From positions 1,488,001 to 1,552,000 of the forward strand of contig NZ_KV917372.1 in the NCBI RefSeq assembly GCF_002019635.1: 64,000 bases of DNA, read 5' to 3'. The notes under the pieces were generated by a model that saw nothing but the letters and a program-made list of their open reading frames with translations, was not told the DNA's origin and did no database searches. Positions 44,693-53,537 of the stretch are shown here, in pieces. The position numbers and the translations under genes are program-made. Numbering within the stretch: the stretch's first letter is position 1; each line of letters begins with the position of its first letter. The DNA is from Metabacillus halosaccharovorans (GTDB lineage: Bacteria > Bacillota > Bacilli > Bacillales > Bacillaceae).

Positions 44693-45340
44693 TTAAACAA
44701 CTTTTCTAAAATCAATATGTCTATCAAGCTTTCTTTTGATTCGTTGTAAAGCATTATCAATCGATTTTACATGTGTGTTTAGCTCTTCAGAAATTTCTGC
44801 ATATGAGTGGCCTTCCATATAGAGTAAGAGGACACTTCTTTCCAAATCACTCAATAACTCATTAATCTTTGTTTGAATTTCATTTAACTTTTCTTTATTC
44901 ATAAGAAATACTTCCGGATTTGTGACATTCTCTCCGGAAAGGACATCCATAAGAGTATAAGAAGATTCTTCATTCATAAGTGGCTTGTCCAAAGAAATAG
45001 ATGAATTAAGCGGGCTATGTTTCTGACGGGAAGCTGTTTTAATAGCTGTAATGATCTGTCTTGTGATACATAATTCAGCAAAAGCATAGAAAGAAGCCAT
45101 TTTTTCTTGTCTAAAATCACGGATTGCTTTATATAAACCGATCATTCCTTCTTGAAAAAGATCTTCCTTATCCGCACCTATTAAAAAATATGATTTCACC
45201 TTGGAACGTACCAAATGTTGATATTTACTTATTAAAAATGAAAGCGACTCACTATCTCCTTCATGAGACATTTCGATTAAGATGCTGTCTTCTAGTGAAG
45301 AATAACGCTCAACAGGCTCTACTACGGTGTTCACACTCAC
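44693..45340 (-). CDS. SigH-like sporulation-type RNA polymerase sigma factor
   Basis: This sigma-70 family factor of 215 residues has region 2 (YQHLVRSKVKSYFLIGADKE, QEGMIGLYKAIRDF, SFYAFAELCITRQIITAIK) and region 4 (LLSDLERSVLLLYMEGHSYA, EISEELNTHVKSIDNALQRI), very close to B. subtilis SigH as remembered. The classic sigH lies in the rRNA-ribosomal protein region next to rpmG-secE-nusG; here its neighbours are a purine permease and a germination operon, so this may be a second copy. The GTG start follows AGGAGG by seven bases. It was identified from whole-length similarity. Whether it serves sporulation or another response is open. Confidence 0.85.
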   Translation of the reverse strand: MSVNTVVEPVERYSSLEDSILIEMSHEGDSESLSFLISKYQHLVRSKVKSYFLIGADKEDLFQEGMIGLYKAIRDFRQEKMASFYAFAELCITRQIITAIKTASRQKHSPLNSSISLDKPLMNEESSYTLMDVLSGENVTNPEVFLMNKEKLNEIQTKINELLSDLERSVLLLYMEGHSYAEISEELNTHVKSIDNALQRIKRKLDRHIDFRKVV

Positions 45341-45610
45341 TCATATCCCTCCTTAATAACTTCCCGAGCTTTTGATGATCAATTGACTAGTAGATTTCAC
45401 TACATCCTCTTATCATTTGTAGTGTCCTACATTTCTTTTCTTGTTCTCTTCTCCTCAATTCCTTATCAGTAAGTATAAGTTTACAGGCTGAAAATTAAAA
45501 ACGTTGTCGAAATATATAAGGAATTACAAATTATTTTATTTTTCGATGGGAAGTTATGTTGATACCTTTATACACTCTTTTTTTCTTCATGGGAAAGCCG
45601 AAAATCCCAA
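45341..45610. other. gap upstream of the SigH-like gene
   Basis: About 270 bases must hold the promoter of the sigma-factor gene. A direct pair TGTAGTG/TGTAGGAC and a TTATACTTA element are visible, but no promoter was assigned with confidence and no gene was found. Confidence 0.3.
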
Positions 45611-45652
45611 AATAAAAAGTCCTCTATTTCTTTTAGTGAAATAAAGAACTTT
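45611..45652 (-). terminator. intrinsic terminator of the germination operon
   Basis: AAAGTTCTTTATTTC pairs with GAAATAGAGGACTTT (two wobbles) directly after the small two-helix gene, followed by TTTATTTT. Confidence 0.85.
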
Positions 45653-45661
45653 CCCTTTTGA

Positions 45662-45862
45662 TTATTTAAACCATGTATTATAGACCAAATTACCTACAAA
45701 GAGTAATAGACCAAGAACTATATTCCCTCGTCCAATAAGTTTCGTTACTTTTTCTTCTTTTTTCATTTTTTTGTTTTTATAAAATGGGTAGTCATATCTC
45801 ATAATTAAGTAGCCTGTAATAATAAAAATTGCAATAAGGTAATTCATGTATCCGATGTACAA
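45662..45862 (-). CDS. small two-helix membrane protein at the end of the ger operon (CLC_0170-like)
   Basis: This 66-residue protein has helices at both ends (YIGYMNYLIAIFIITGYLIM and GNIVLGLLLFVGNLVYN) joined by a basic loop with KNKKMKKEEKVTK. It resembles the small CLC_0170-type proteins that I recall beside germination-receptor operons of clostridia and bacilli. The TTG start is preferred because GGAGAAGGG lies just before it; an upstream ATG has no ribosome site. It follows gerC by 31 bases and precedes the operon terminator, so it is likely an accessory subunit of this receptor. Confidence 0.7.
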   Translation of the reverse strand: MYIGYMNYLIAIFIITGYLIMRYDYPFYKNKKMKKEEKVTKLIGRGNIVLGLLLFVGNLVYNTWFK

Positions 45863-45893
45863 TTTTACCCTTCTCCTCATCTAGTGGAAGATA

Positions 45894-47123
45894 TTATTTT
45901 GCTTTCATCCCGATGCGTCGGATTTTTGTTGTGCAGTTTACCGTTACATTTAAATCCCTATATAATGAATGCCATTTTTCAGGTGTTTTCACTTTTGTAT
46001 CCCAAAACCGGGGATGTTTTGCTCTTATATGTTCACCAAACCCAAAAATGTCTGATTCCTGCTCTTGTGTGTTTTTTATGAATGTTTGAATTGATTCAAC
46101 AGTATTTTTTGATGTAACTTCTTCAATTTCCTTCAATATTTTTGAATCGTCTATTTCTACATACTCAGGTGCATCTTTTTCGTCAATCTCTGCTTCATAA
46201 TTTATATTGACTGTAATTTCAGGTTGATCATCTTTTATTTTGGTATCTATTTTAACAACTCTGCTGGAAATCCTCACCATCACATAGTCTTCTGAGTCAG
46301 GGGTCTGGACAAAAACTCCATACCCACCTTTTCCATTTCCTAATACTGCCATAAAGAAACCAATTTCAAGTGGATCACTGATTCCTACCATTTTTTCACC
46401 GCTAAAATATGCTAGTCCTTTGATTTGAACATTTTCCTCTTTTTTTATACTAATATAGGGCAAAAATGAATCCTGTCCTTTACTTGAGAGGATCGTCCAA
46501 AACTCTCCAATAAAATCAGATGGAAATTTGCCTAAATCTACTGCATTTTCAAACATTGAAGATAAATATAAACCAGGTACCCTTTCAAAGGTTGGGGTTA
46601 TCTTCATAAATTGACTAGCTTCTCCTTTTGATATAGCGAGCCATGCAGTTCTTCTAACTTCTGAATTCCGTCGAAAAAAATCATTAATTCGTTCTACTCC
46701 ATCTCGTGCCAATTCCTCACTAATGATGATAATTCTTAAATGCCCAAGAAAAATGTCATCTGATATTTCCTGTTCCAAATTTGCTAATGCATCATCCATA
46801 GTATGCCCGACAACTTCGAGGATCCACACAGGATCTGAATCTCCCCCTCCACTTTCAGGTCCAAGGGGGATTTTACCAGGAACAGCAATTTGTGCAGTTA
46901 TTTTTATCATTTCATTATCTGGACGAGGAAATGAATTTGAAAGATGTGACACATTTTCTTCTTCTTTGCCGTGCTCCTCAGTTGTCTTATCAATAGCAAT
47001 ACCTAGAACAACTGCACGTTTCTCAATATCCAAACTGTCCCAACAGCCAGAAAGAAACACAACTGATATGAATAGACATAATCCTTTGATCACTATAAGT
47101 CTATACTTTAGAAATGTGTTCAT
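45894..47123 (-). CDS. germination receptor C-subunit lipoprotein (Ger(x)C family)
   Basis: This lipoprotein of the spore inner membrane has 409 residues with the family N-terminus FLSGCWDSLDIEKRAVVLGI; Cys27 is the lipid site. Further signature blocks are QEISDDIFLGHLRIIIISEE and RIRRNSEVRRTAWL-type FFRRNSEVRRTAWLA, with a C-terminal domain ending in WDTKVKTPEKWHSLYRDLNV. GGAGAG is seven bases before the ATG, and the start overlaps the gerB end by 23 bases. It forms a receptor with the A and B subunits encoded upstream; the germinant is unknown. Confidence 0.92.
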   Translation of the reverse strand: MNTFLKYRLIVIKGLCLFISVVFLSGCWDSLDIEKRAVVLGIAIDKTTEEHGKEEENVSHLSNSFPRPDNEMIKITAQIAVPGKIPLGPESGGGDSDPVWILEVVGHTMDDALANLEQEISDDIFLGHLRIIIISEELARDGVERINDFFRRNSEVRRTAWLAISKGEASQFMKITPTFERVPGLYLSSMFENAVDLGKFPSDFIGEFWTILSSKGQDSFLPYISIKKEENVQIKGLAYFSGEKMVGISDPLEIGFFMAVLGNGKGGYGVFVQTPDSEDYVMVRISSRVVKIDTKIKDDQPEITVNINYEAEIDEKDAPEYVEIDDSKILKEIEEVTSKNTVESIQTFIKNTQEQESDIFGFGEHIRAKHPRFWDTKVKTPEKWHSLYRDLNVTVNCTTKIRRIGMKAK

Positions 47124-48219
47124 TGTTTGCTCTCCGTTTTCTTTTTACAGAATCAATGAGTAACAATAAAACCGGAATTCCGATTGTTAAAATCAATCCA
47201 ATTTGTCCTACAACTCTAATAATTTCATACATCTGCAAAACATTCTGAGGAATCATTGCAAGCAGGAAGAAAAACGGTAAGATAAAGAAAGACATCATCT
47301 TATGATCACTTAATCCTAATAATTGACTCAGCATATGAATTGTTAATTTATAGCTCGTTAATAACGTAGTAAAGACGGAGACAACCCAAATGGCTAAAAA
47401 TATAATATCAAGTCTTTGCAGAATATTCCCCGGCAATGACGTTGTTCTTGCAAGTTCAAGTGTAGGCCATATTAACTTCCTAGTCTCCTCTGTACCAAAT
47501 ACACTCACTGTGGCAATCACAATCAAGGTATATAAACCACCTGAAATGATGATTGCCCAAATACTTGCCTTCATTGCTTTTCTGGCTTTTTTCATTGAAG
47601 GAATGATTATTGTCATTACAAATGATCCTTGAAATAATGCTGCAATAATAAAAACCCCGGAAATAATCAAACGAATATCCGGCTCATTTCCCCAAACTGG
47701 CTGCAAATATAGGATATTTCCATTCTTTAGCGATAAAACCACGATTATCAGTGCAGGTGCAAGGATAAAGGGTAAGTAAAATAATTGAATATAGGCGAAA
47801 GTGGTCATATCATGTCTAGTTGTAAAAGCAGCTAATACTAACATGACAACCACTGTAACTTCTAAAGGGGTTTCTTTTAAAACTGCTGAAATAACAACAG
47901 ATCCGAATTCACGGGAAGCCAGACCTGTTAATATAGAAAAAAACAAGACAAATAAAATTCCTAAAAACAGGCCAAGCCACTTTCCAATGATTTTTTGACT
48001 GTATCCAATAATAGAATGGTTTGGGTATCTCATACCGAGAATTGTAATAACACTTAATCCAATAAAGGCCAAAATGATGGCAATAACAGTAACTAAAGGA
48101 GCACCTGTGTTGTTAGCTTGTACCGCAAATAATGGAAGCGGCAATACTCCAACTCCGATTATCGTACTTATCAATACACCTGAAGCTGTAGCAGTTGTAA
48201 TTTCCCTAGGATGTTCCAT
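47101..48219 (-). CDS. germination receptor B-subunit, spore permease-like (GerAB family)
   Basis: This integral membrane protein of 372 residues with about ten helices belongs to the APC-related GerB group. It starts TTATASGVLISTIIGVGVLPLP with a broken helix 1, where germinant amino acids or sugars bind in homologues. The ATG six bases after GGGGG was used; an earlier ATG abuts the ribosome site. It overlaps gerA by 14 bases and gerC by 23 bases, so the three subunits are translationally coupled. The germinant is not predictable from sequence. Confidence 0.92.
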   Translation of the reverse strand: MEHPREITTATASGVLISTIIGVGVLPLPLFAVQANNTGAPLVTVIAIILAFIGLSVITILGMRYPNHSIIGYSQKIIGKWLGLFLGILFVLFFSILTGLASREFGSVVISAVLKETPLEVTVVVMLVLAAFTTRHDMTTFAYIQLFYLPFILAPALIIVVLSLKNGNILYLQPVWGNEPDIRLIISGVFIIAALFQGSFVMTIIIPSMKKARKAMKASIWAIIISGGLYTLIVIATVSVFGTEETRKLIWPTLELARTTSLPGNILQRLDIIFLAIWVVSVFTTLLTSYKLTIHMLSQLLGLSDHKMMSFFILPFFFLLAMIPQNVLQMYEIIRVVGQIGLILTIGIPVLLLLIDSVKRKRRANNEHISKV

Positions 48220-49849
48220 CTTCATCCCCCTTCCGGCGATGATTACCGGCCTTTTCAGAATCAGTAGTACTATTTTGCTTAGAATTTTTCCTTACTCGTA
48301 TATCATTTTTAGTATGTAAAAATCCCGGACGCTTTGGCATCCACCATAAGGGTCCTCGAATCACAACATCTTTCATCCCTTCTATATTAAAAGGTGAAAC
48401 AGGGCTCATATACGGAACACCAAATGATTTAAGTGAAAGCATATGATTAAAAATGAGGATAACTCCTACAACAACTCCATATAAGCCAAATACCCCAGCC
48501 AAAATAACGATTGGAAAGCGAAGCATTCTTAATGCAAAGGCGGCACTATATGCCGGAGTAGCAAATGATCCAATTGTTGTCATAGCAATCACAACAACCG
48601 TAATCGGGCTGGCAATCCCGGCCTCAACCGCTGCCTGTCCAATAACCAGTACTCCTACAATTGATAAAGCTCCCCCAACCTGTTTTGGAAGCCTGACGGT
48701 TGCTTCACGTAAAACTTCCATCGCCACTTCTATTAACAACACTTCTATTACAGCCGGAAAAGGTACACCAGCACGTCCTCCTGCAACTGCTACTGCGAAT
48801 TCTGTTGGAAGTAACTCAGGATTGAATGAAATGAAAGAAACATATATAGATGGAAAGATCAGTGAAAACACTAATGCCAGGATTCTGGCGATACGAACAA
48901 AACTTCCCATTAAATAACGGGATGAGTAATCTTCAGCTGTTTGATAAAACTGGTTAAATACAACTGGTACAAGCAGGGCAAACGGGGATCCATCTACCAT
49001 GATTGCCACACGACCTTCTAAAATCCCTCCAACTGTTTTATCAGGTCTTTCTGTTGATTGAACCTGTGGAAATGGTGACATATGATTATCCTCGATAAAC
49101 TGCTCAATATAACCAACATCCAAAATCCCATCAATGTCAATTTTCGACAAACGATATTCTACTTCCTTTATCAATTCTTTCCCTGCAAGACCTCTTACGA
49201 AGCATATGGCAACCTTAGACTTTGTCATCTCACCTACATTAAGTGTTTTCACAATAAAATCCGGTGTTTGTAGTCGATACCTGAGTAAAGAGATATTGGT
49301 GCTCAGTGTCTCAATAAAGCCTTCCCGCGGTCCCAATATAACTTGTTCAGTTTCAGGTTGATTAATCGCGCGTTTTTCTACTTTTCTTGTCCCAATTTGA
49401 AAAGCTTCTTGTACCCCATCAATTATGATAATTGTTTCGCCTTGAAGGATACTTTGTACAAGCTCCACTTTTTTATTATTGATAACAACTTTGCTATGAT
49501 ATAGCACTTCGTTCATCAATGTGTCTTGGAGTGTATCTCTATCAATATTTTTACCTAATAGATGTGTTGGTACAGACATTAATGGCTTTAATATATCTTG
49601 ATTCAGTGATTGCTGATCTGCAAAATCCGATAGATAAAATAAAGCAGCAGGATATAAACCAAAAATCATAAACTTTCGGGTGACAAAGTCATCATTATCT
49701 CCAAGAATTTGTTTAAACCAATTACTATTCACTTGTAAGCTTTTATCAATCACTTCATCTTTCTGGGCTTCAAGCTGGTCATGGGGCAATTGTTGAGTGT
49801 ATTTAATGTTTTCCCATTTTTTTCTTGATAATTGAAACCGTGACTTCAT
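48206..49849 (-). CDS. germination receptor A-subunit (GerA family)
   Basis: This 547-residue protein has a cytosolic N-terminal half (DNDDFVTRKFMIFGLYPAAL, VVINNKKVELVQSILQG, GPREGFIETLSTNISLLRYR) and a membrane half with about five helices holding the conserved EDYSSRYLMGSFVRIARI, AGRAGVPFPAVIEVLLIEVA and PKQVGGALSIVGVLVIGQA. A short basic tail ends it. The start was moved 37 codons in to an ATG behind TAGGGG, since the upstream frame crosses a hairpin. GerA-type receptors trigger germination on nutrient binding and are normally made in the forespore; the promoter was not found by eye. Confidence 0.93.
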   Translation of the reverse strand: MKSRFQLSRKKWENIKYTQQLPHDQLEAQKDEVIDKSLQVNSNWFKQILGDNDDFVTRKFMIFGLYPAALFYLSDFADQQSLNQDILKPLMSVPTHLLGKNIDRDTLQDTLMNEVLYHSKVVINNKKVELVQSILQGETIIIIDGVQEAFQIGTRKVEKRAINQPETEQVILGPREGFIETLSTNISLLRYRLQTPDFIVKTLNVGEMTKSKVAICFVRGLAGKELIKEVEYRLSKIDIDGILDVGYIEQFIEDNHMSPFPQVQSTERPDKTVGGILEGRVAIMVDGSPFALLVPVVFNQFYQTAEDYSSRYLMGSFVRIARILALVFSLIFPSIYVSFISFNPELLPTEFAVAVAGGRAGVPFPAVIEVLLIEVAMEVLREATVRLPKQVGGALSIVGVLVIGQAAVEAGIASPITVVVIAMTTIGSFATPAYSAAFALRMLRFPIVILAGVFGLYGVVVGVILIFNHMLSLKSFGVPYMSPVSPFNIEGMKDVVIRGPLWWMPKRPGFLHTKNDIRVRKNSKQNSTTDSEKAGNHRRKGDEDGTS

Positions 49850-49947
49850 CTGGTTCGCCCCTATATACAAAGATTCATGATGATAATTTCTCCATATTAT
49901 GTGAAAATATTCCTTGTATGTATGATGACAAAAGTAAATCAATTTAA

Positions 49948-49995
49948 AAAGCACAAGCACCTCTTCATCCCTGAGGGACTAGGCGCTTGTGCTTT
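49948..49995 (-). repeat. long hairpin upstream of gerA
   Basis: AAAGCACAAGCGCCT pairs with AGGTGCTTGTGCTTT (one mismatch) across an 18-base loop, with TTAAATTG after it on the minus strand. It is terminator-like and located about 100 bases before gerA; the GCACAAGCGCCT core recalls the end of the dispersed repeat in the yes operon. Confidence 0.5.
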
Positions 49996-50015
49996 GACAC
50001 CAAAACACTATGTAC

Positions 50016-50054
50016 AAAAAAAGTATCCGCCTCATAATTGTCGAATACTTTTTT
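50016..50054. terminator. intrinsic terminator of the PH/FxLYD-like gene
   Basis: AAAAAGTATTCG pairs with CGGATACTTTTT (one wobble) and is bordered by A and T runs on both sides, about 33 bases after the stop codon. Confidence 0.8.
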
Positions 50055-50086
50055 ATATTAACTATATATACAATCATTTCATATCC

Positions 50087-50920
50087 TTACTCCGCCATTT
50101 CAGCATACACACCAACAACCTCAAAAGTATCAGCATACTCACTTATCGTATAACTATCTAAATTCCACGACTTACCTGGTTTTAAATCGTAAATCGATTG
50201 AATTTGACTATCTACAATCGAGCCCTTTTTATCATAAAACTGTATATCAACGCTAATATATCGATATTCCTTATCTGATAAATTTTTAATGATACCACGT
50301 ACTGTTGTTTCATACTCATCCTTGTTAATCTCCATCTCAGTGAATTCCAATTGATATGATTCTTCTGCTTCCTCTATAGGCAAAGCATCTGTCAGTACTT
50401 CATCATACACCTCGACAACATGAAATTGTGGACCGACTAAATAACCTGTAAGCACGGCAATCCCAATAAATAAGAGCACACGCAGAAGGCCGAACTTTTT
50501 TTTTTGAGGAACTCCATTTTTCTTCATTTTGTCATAAAAATCAACTTGAAATGTTAAATCCTGTTTAAAGGAGTCTGCATCATCGGGCGGTAAATCAGAA
50601 ATTTCAATTTTCGTTCCAGCAAAAAACAATTCCATCGAAACATAATAATTTCCTTGTTTCATATGAATATATTCTAATTTCTCATAAGGTACTTCTAACA
50701 CTTTTGGTTGATTGATTTCATTATGATAAATAAATAATGCACGATCATCTGTTAACAAAAATAAACCTTTGTAACGATCAATGCCACCTGTTGTAATATT
50801 CAGTATCGTTTCGTCTTCATATAAAACATTTTGTAATTCATCTACTTCACGATATGAAAGAAATTCATTTGCTTTGGAAAATTCTCTAATCTCTTCTCTT
50901 ATGTAGTCTATATTTTTCAA
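50087..50920 (-). CDS. membrane protein with PH-like and FxLYD-like domains
   Basis: This 277-residue protein has a cytoplasmic N-terminal domain resembling bacterial PH domains (EDETILNITTGGIDRYKGLFLLTDDRALFI, split by strands), a single helix (LLRVLLFIGIAVLTGYLVG) and an extracytoplasmic beta domain with an FxLYD-like pattern (YETTVRGIIKNLSDKEYRYI then VDIQFYDKKGSIVD). A TTG start was chosen behind GGGAGG. No partner gene is adjacent. Its function is unknown; similar proteins are often annotated as FxLYD domain-containing. It ends with its own terminator. Confidence 0.6.
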   Translation of the reverse strand: MKNIDYIREEIREFSKANEFLSYREVDELQNVLYEDETILNITTGGIDRYKGLFLLTDDRALFIYHNEINQPKVLEVPYEKLEYIHMKQGNYYVSMELFFAGTKIEISDLPPDDADSFKQDLTFQVDFYDKMKKNGVPQKKKFGLLRVLLFIGIAVLTGYLVGPQFHVVEVYDEVLTDALPIEEAEESYQLEFTEMEINKDEYETTVRGIIKNLSDKEYRYISVDIQFYDKKGSIVDSQIQSIYDLKPGKSWNLDSYTISEYADTFEVVGVYAEMAE

Positions 50921-51102
50921 GTAAGTGATCCTCCCTTTCACTACACTAGCACTCTAGAATTATTTTAGCTAAAGGTTTACCTGCCGTGCATAAGTCAAAT
51001 ATCATGAATTATGTTACTAAAACTCTTTTAGAACTTTTTCAATTAACAATAAATATGTATTTAGACCTATACAAAATATAACCTTTAGTAAAATAGCAAA
51101 AT

Positions 51103-51140
51103 AAAGAAGAAGTCTAATTCTAAGATTAAACTTCTTCTTT
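51103..51140 (-). terminator. terminator overlapping the stop of the first chrA pair
   Basis: A perfect 11-bp stem AAAGAAGAAGT / ACTTCTTCTTT overlaps the stop codon; ATTTTG follows on the minus strand. Confidence 0.75.
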
Positions 51141-51690
51141 AAGAATATATTGCAGCTCCTACAACTCCTGACATAACAATGACTAAAGCAGGGTGAATAC
51201 GAAGCTTTATTAATGAGAAAAGTGATAATGCAAAAATAAGTAATAAACTAATTGAGTGCCATGAGAGTGATCCAACTAAGTTATTGCTTATAGCGAATTT
51301 AATGGCAGCATAGCCAATTAATCCTGTAATAATTGGACGTAAACCATAAAAAGCGGATTCAACATGCTTATTTTTACTAATTTTATAGAAGAAAGTTGCA
51401 ATGATAATAACAAGTAGTAGTGACGGAATAACCATGCCTAACCCTGCTGCAATAGCACCTGTGATTCCTTGAACCTGGTACCCTACAAAAATAGCACTGT
51501 TTGTTGCGATTGGTCCTGGTGACATCCCTGCAATTGCAATAACATCCGTAAACTGTTGAGTCGTCATCCAGCCCTTATTTATTACCTCCAACTCGATGAC
51601 AGGGATCATGGCATATCCTCCACCAAACGAAACAAAACCAATTAATAAAAATGACCAGAATAGTTCTAACAGTATCATCTTAAATTCCAT
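51139..51690 (-). CDS. chrA: short-chain chromate transporter subunit (ChrA family), pair 1, second gene
   Basis: This 183-residue half-size CHR transporter has about six helices and the motif FVSFGGGYAMIPVIE near the N-terminus, followed by GMSPGPIATNSAIFVGYQ. Short ChrA proteins work as heterodimers encoded side by side, as here with the gene just upstream. Chromate export is the described role of the family, but many short-chain members in Bacillus are untested. The start is uncertain: the ATG used overlaps the upstream gene by 11 bases and abuts GGGGG, while an ATG four codons in is also possible. Confidence 0.85.
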   Translation of the reverse strand: MEFKMILLELFWSFLLIGFVSFGGGYAMIPVIELEVINKGWMTTQQFTDVIAIAGMSPGPIATNSAIFVGYQVQGITGAIAAGLGMVIPSLLLVIIIATFFYKISKNKHVESAFYGLRPIITGLIGYAAIKFAISNNLVGSLSWHSISLLLIFALSLFSLIKLRIHPALVIVMSGVVGAAIYS

Positions 51691-52309
51691 CCCCCATAAA
51701 CCATTCTAGTTGCTGTGTTTTCGGTGAGCTTTTTTCTTTTTTCCCATCAAGTGAATAACCTAACTTCCGTTTTATGTTAACAAGAACGATACCGAGAATA
51801 ATACCTGAGAAAATAATTAAAACGGGATGTAAATGAAAGAAAAACAGAACAGCCATTGAACCAAACGATAGAACAAAAGTAGTTTTATCTATGATTGCCG
51901 TTTTACCGATCATATAACCTGCATATACAATTAAAGCAACAATGGAAGCTCGAATCGCCTGAAATGCCGCTTCAATTTTCGGGTTATTCTGAACTTGTAA
52001 AAATACAATGCTTAGCATGACAACGATTAGAAAGGTAGGTAAAAAAACGCCAAGTAATGCGGCAATCGCTCCTTTTATCCCTCCTATTCGATACCCGATA
52101 AATGTAGATGAATTTATCGCAATTGCACCCGGAATTGATTCCGCAATGGCAAATACATCTGCAACATCTTCATGACTGACCCATTTCTTCTTATCTACAA
52201 CTTCTCTTTCGATAAGTGGGATCATGGCATAACCACCGCCAAAGGTGACCGGACCAATTTTTAAGAACGTCCAAAAGAGCTGAAATAATTTTTTTGTTTC
52301 ATCCTTCAT
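51680..52309 (-). CDS. chrA: short-chain chromate transporter subunit (ChrA family), pair 1, first gene
   Basis: This 209-residue CHR domain protein has PVTFGGGYAMIPLIEREVV, then SIPGAIAINSSTFIGYRIGG and about six helices ending in a basic tail. AAAGGAG is seven bases before the ATG. It pairs with the next gene and mirrors the second pair at 53.5-54.7 kb, whose first member is similar through the whole length, including AIAVNAATFIGHRIAG. The operator-like repeat at 52429-52464 lies 120 bases upstream, between this gene and the divergent LysR gene. Confidence 0.87.
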   Translation of the reverse strand: MKDETKKLFQLFWTFLKIGPVTFGGGYAMIPLIEREVVDKKKWVSHEDVADVFAIAESIPGAIAINSSTFIGYRIGGIKGAIAALLGVFLPTFLIVVMLSIVFLQVQNNPKIEAAFQAIRASIVALIVYAGYMIGKTAIIDKTTFVLSFGSMAVLFFFHLHPVLIIFSGIILGIVLVNIKRKLGYSLDGKKEKSSPKTQQLEWFMGDGI

Positions 52310-52428
52310 ACTTTTCTCCTTTCAAGTTTCTATTACTATTTTTTCAAGTATTATTAATTGGACTATTAATCAATACATTTATGTTTTGTTATTATCTCTA
52401 CGATATCATGCTTTTACGAGCAGGCATA

Positions 52429-52464
52429 TTGCAACAAATGCATAGCATATAACGGATTGTTATA
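52429..52464. promoter_or_regulatory. bipartite LysR-type operator, copy 1
   Basis: TTGCAACAAATGCATAG (52429-52445) is followed two bases later by the dyad TATAAC-N5-GTTATA (52448-52464). The same two elements with the same spacing occur before the second chrA pair. The dyad fits the T-N11-A form of LysR-type sites. It lies between the LysR gene and chrA pair 1. Confidence 0.75.
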
Positions 52465-52546
52465 GTTAAGTCAATTTTCTTAATTCACCACCTGAGGTAT
52501 TATAGAATTAACAAATATTTTCTAATTGGGACTAGGAGGGAGTTTC

Positions 52547-53437
52547 TTGAACATAGAAAACCTTAAGATGTTTTGTTTAGTAGTTGATGAAGGTAGTATT
52601 AGTCAAGCAGCCAGACTAAGCTATGTTTCACAACCTGCTGTTACAAGACAAATTCGCCAATTGGAGAACTTCTATGGCACCTTACTATTTGATCGGACTG
52701 AAGGCAAATTAACTGTTACCACAACCGGAAAAATGCTTTATCCATTTGCCAAAGCGATAGTAGACGATTTTAATCGATCTAAAGAAGTGATTCTACAGGC
52801 AACAGGAGAATACAATTCAAGCCTTAGAGTTGGGGCATCATTAACAATTGGTGAGTATTTATTGCCAAGCTTGCTTGGTCGTTTTAAAAAACAAACACCT
52901 GATATAAAAGTATCGTTAACAATAAGAAATACGCCAAGTGTATTAGAAGACTTATCTAATGATGTGATTGATATTGCATTAGTAGAAGGAATTGTAGAGG
53001 ATAAAAGCTTTATAGTAGAGAAATTTGCAGATGATGAATTAATTCTCGTTTTCCCAACAGACCATCCTTGGAAGGAAAGATCAGAAATTAGTATAGAAGA
53101 ATTAGCTCACGAACGAATGATTTGGCGTGAGTCACTTTCAGGCACTCGACTCATTGTTGAAAACGCACTAAAAGAACACGGGATTTTAAACAAAATAGAA
53201 AGTTACATGGAAATCGGAAGTACACAGGCAATTAAGAGTGCAGTTGAGGCAGGTTTGGGAATAAGTATTTTACCAAGATTAACCGTTACAAGGGAATTGG
53301 AGCAAGGGGTTTTACAAGAAATGAAGATTGAAGGTGTACATATTAATCGCAGATTATGGCTAGTTAAAAAGCCGCAGAGATTCAATAGAGATGGAGTTAC
53401 AAAGTTTGTTCAGTTTATTCAGGACAAGCACCACTAG
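52547..53437 (+). CDS. LysR-family regulator
   Basis: This 296-residue regulator has an N-terminal winged helix-turn-helix (FCLVVDEGSISQAARLSYVS then QPAVTRQIRQLENFYGTLLF) and a periplasmic-binding-like effector domain (LRVGASLTIGEYLLPSLLGR, IDIALVEGIV, GLGISILPRL). The TTG start has AGGAGGG six bases upstream; the frame opens seven codons earlier. It sits between two chrA pairs and divergent from the first. The duplicated operator suggests it controls both pairs and itself. It resembles CysL/YwfK-type regulators in general layout; the effector is unknown. Confidence 0.88.
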   Translation: MNIENLKMFCLVVDEGSISQAARLSYVSQPAVTRQIRQLENFYGTLLFDRTEGKLTVTTTGKMLYPFAKAIVDDFNRSKEVILQATGEYNSSLRVGASLTIGEYLLPSLLGRFKKQTPDIKVSLTIRNTPSVLEDLSNDVIDIALVEGIVEDKSFIVEKFADDELILVFPTDHPWKERSEISIEELAHERMIWRESLSGTRLIVENALKEHGILNKIESYMEIGSTQAIKSAVEAGLGISILPRLTVTRELEQGVLQEMKIEGVHINRRLWLVKKPQRFNRDGVTKFVQFIQDKHH

Positions 53438-53468
53438 AAAGATCATGTTTAATTTTCACGAAACAATT

Positions 53469-53506
53469 AAGCTTAATTCCTCAGAAAAAAGGAATTGAGC
53501 TTTCTT
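53469..53506. terminator. bidirectional terminator between lysR and chrA pair 2
   Basis: AAGCTTAATTCC pairs with GGAATTGAGCTT (one wobble) in the gap between convergent genes, followed by TCTTTATTT on the plus strand. Confidence 0.8.
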
Positions 53507-53537
53507 TATTTAAAAATCTAATTACCCCTTTCTAAAC

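Noticed and set aside
48453-48917. 154-codon plus-strand frame opposite gerA
   Set aside because: It is antisense to a well-supported GerA coding region, has no ribosome site and its composition mirrors the gerA codons.
49850-49960. 37-codon N-terminal extension of gerA from a GTG
   Set aside because: It crosses a hairpin, has no ribosome site and is not like GerA N-termini.
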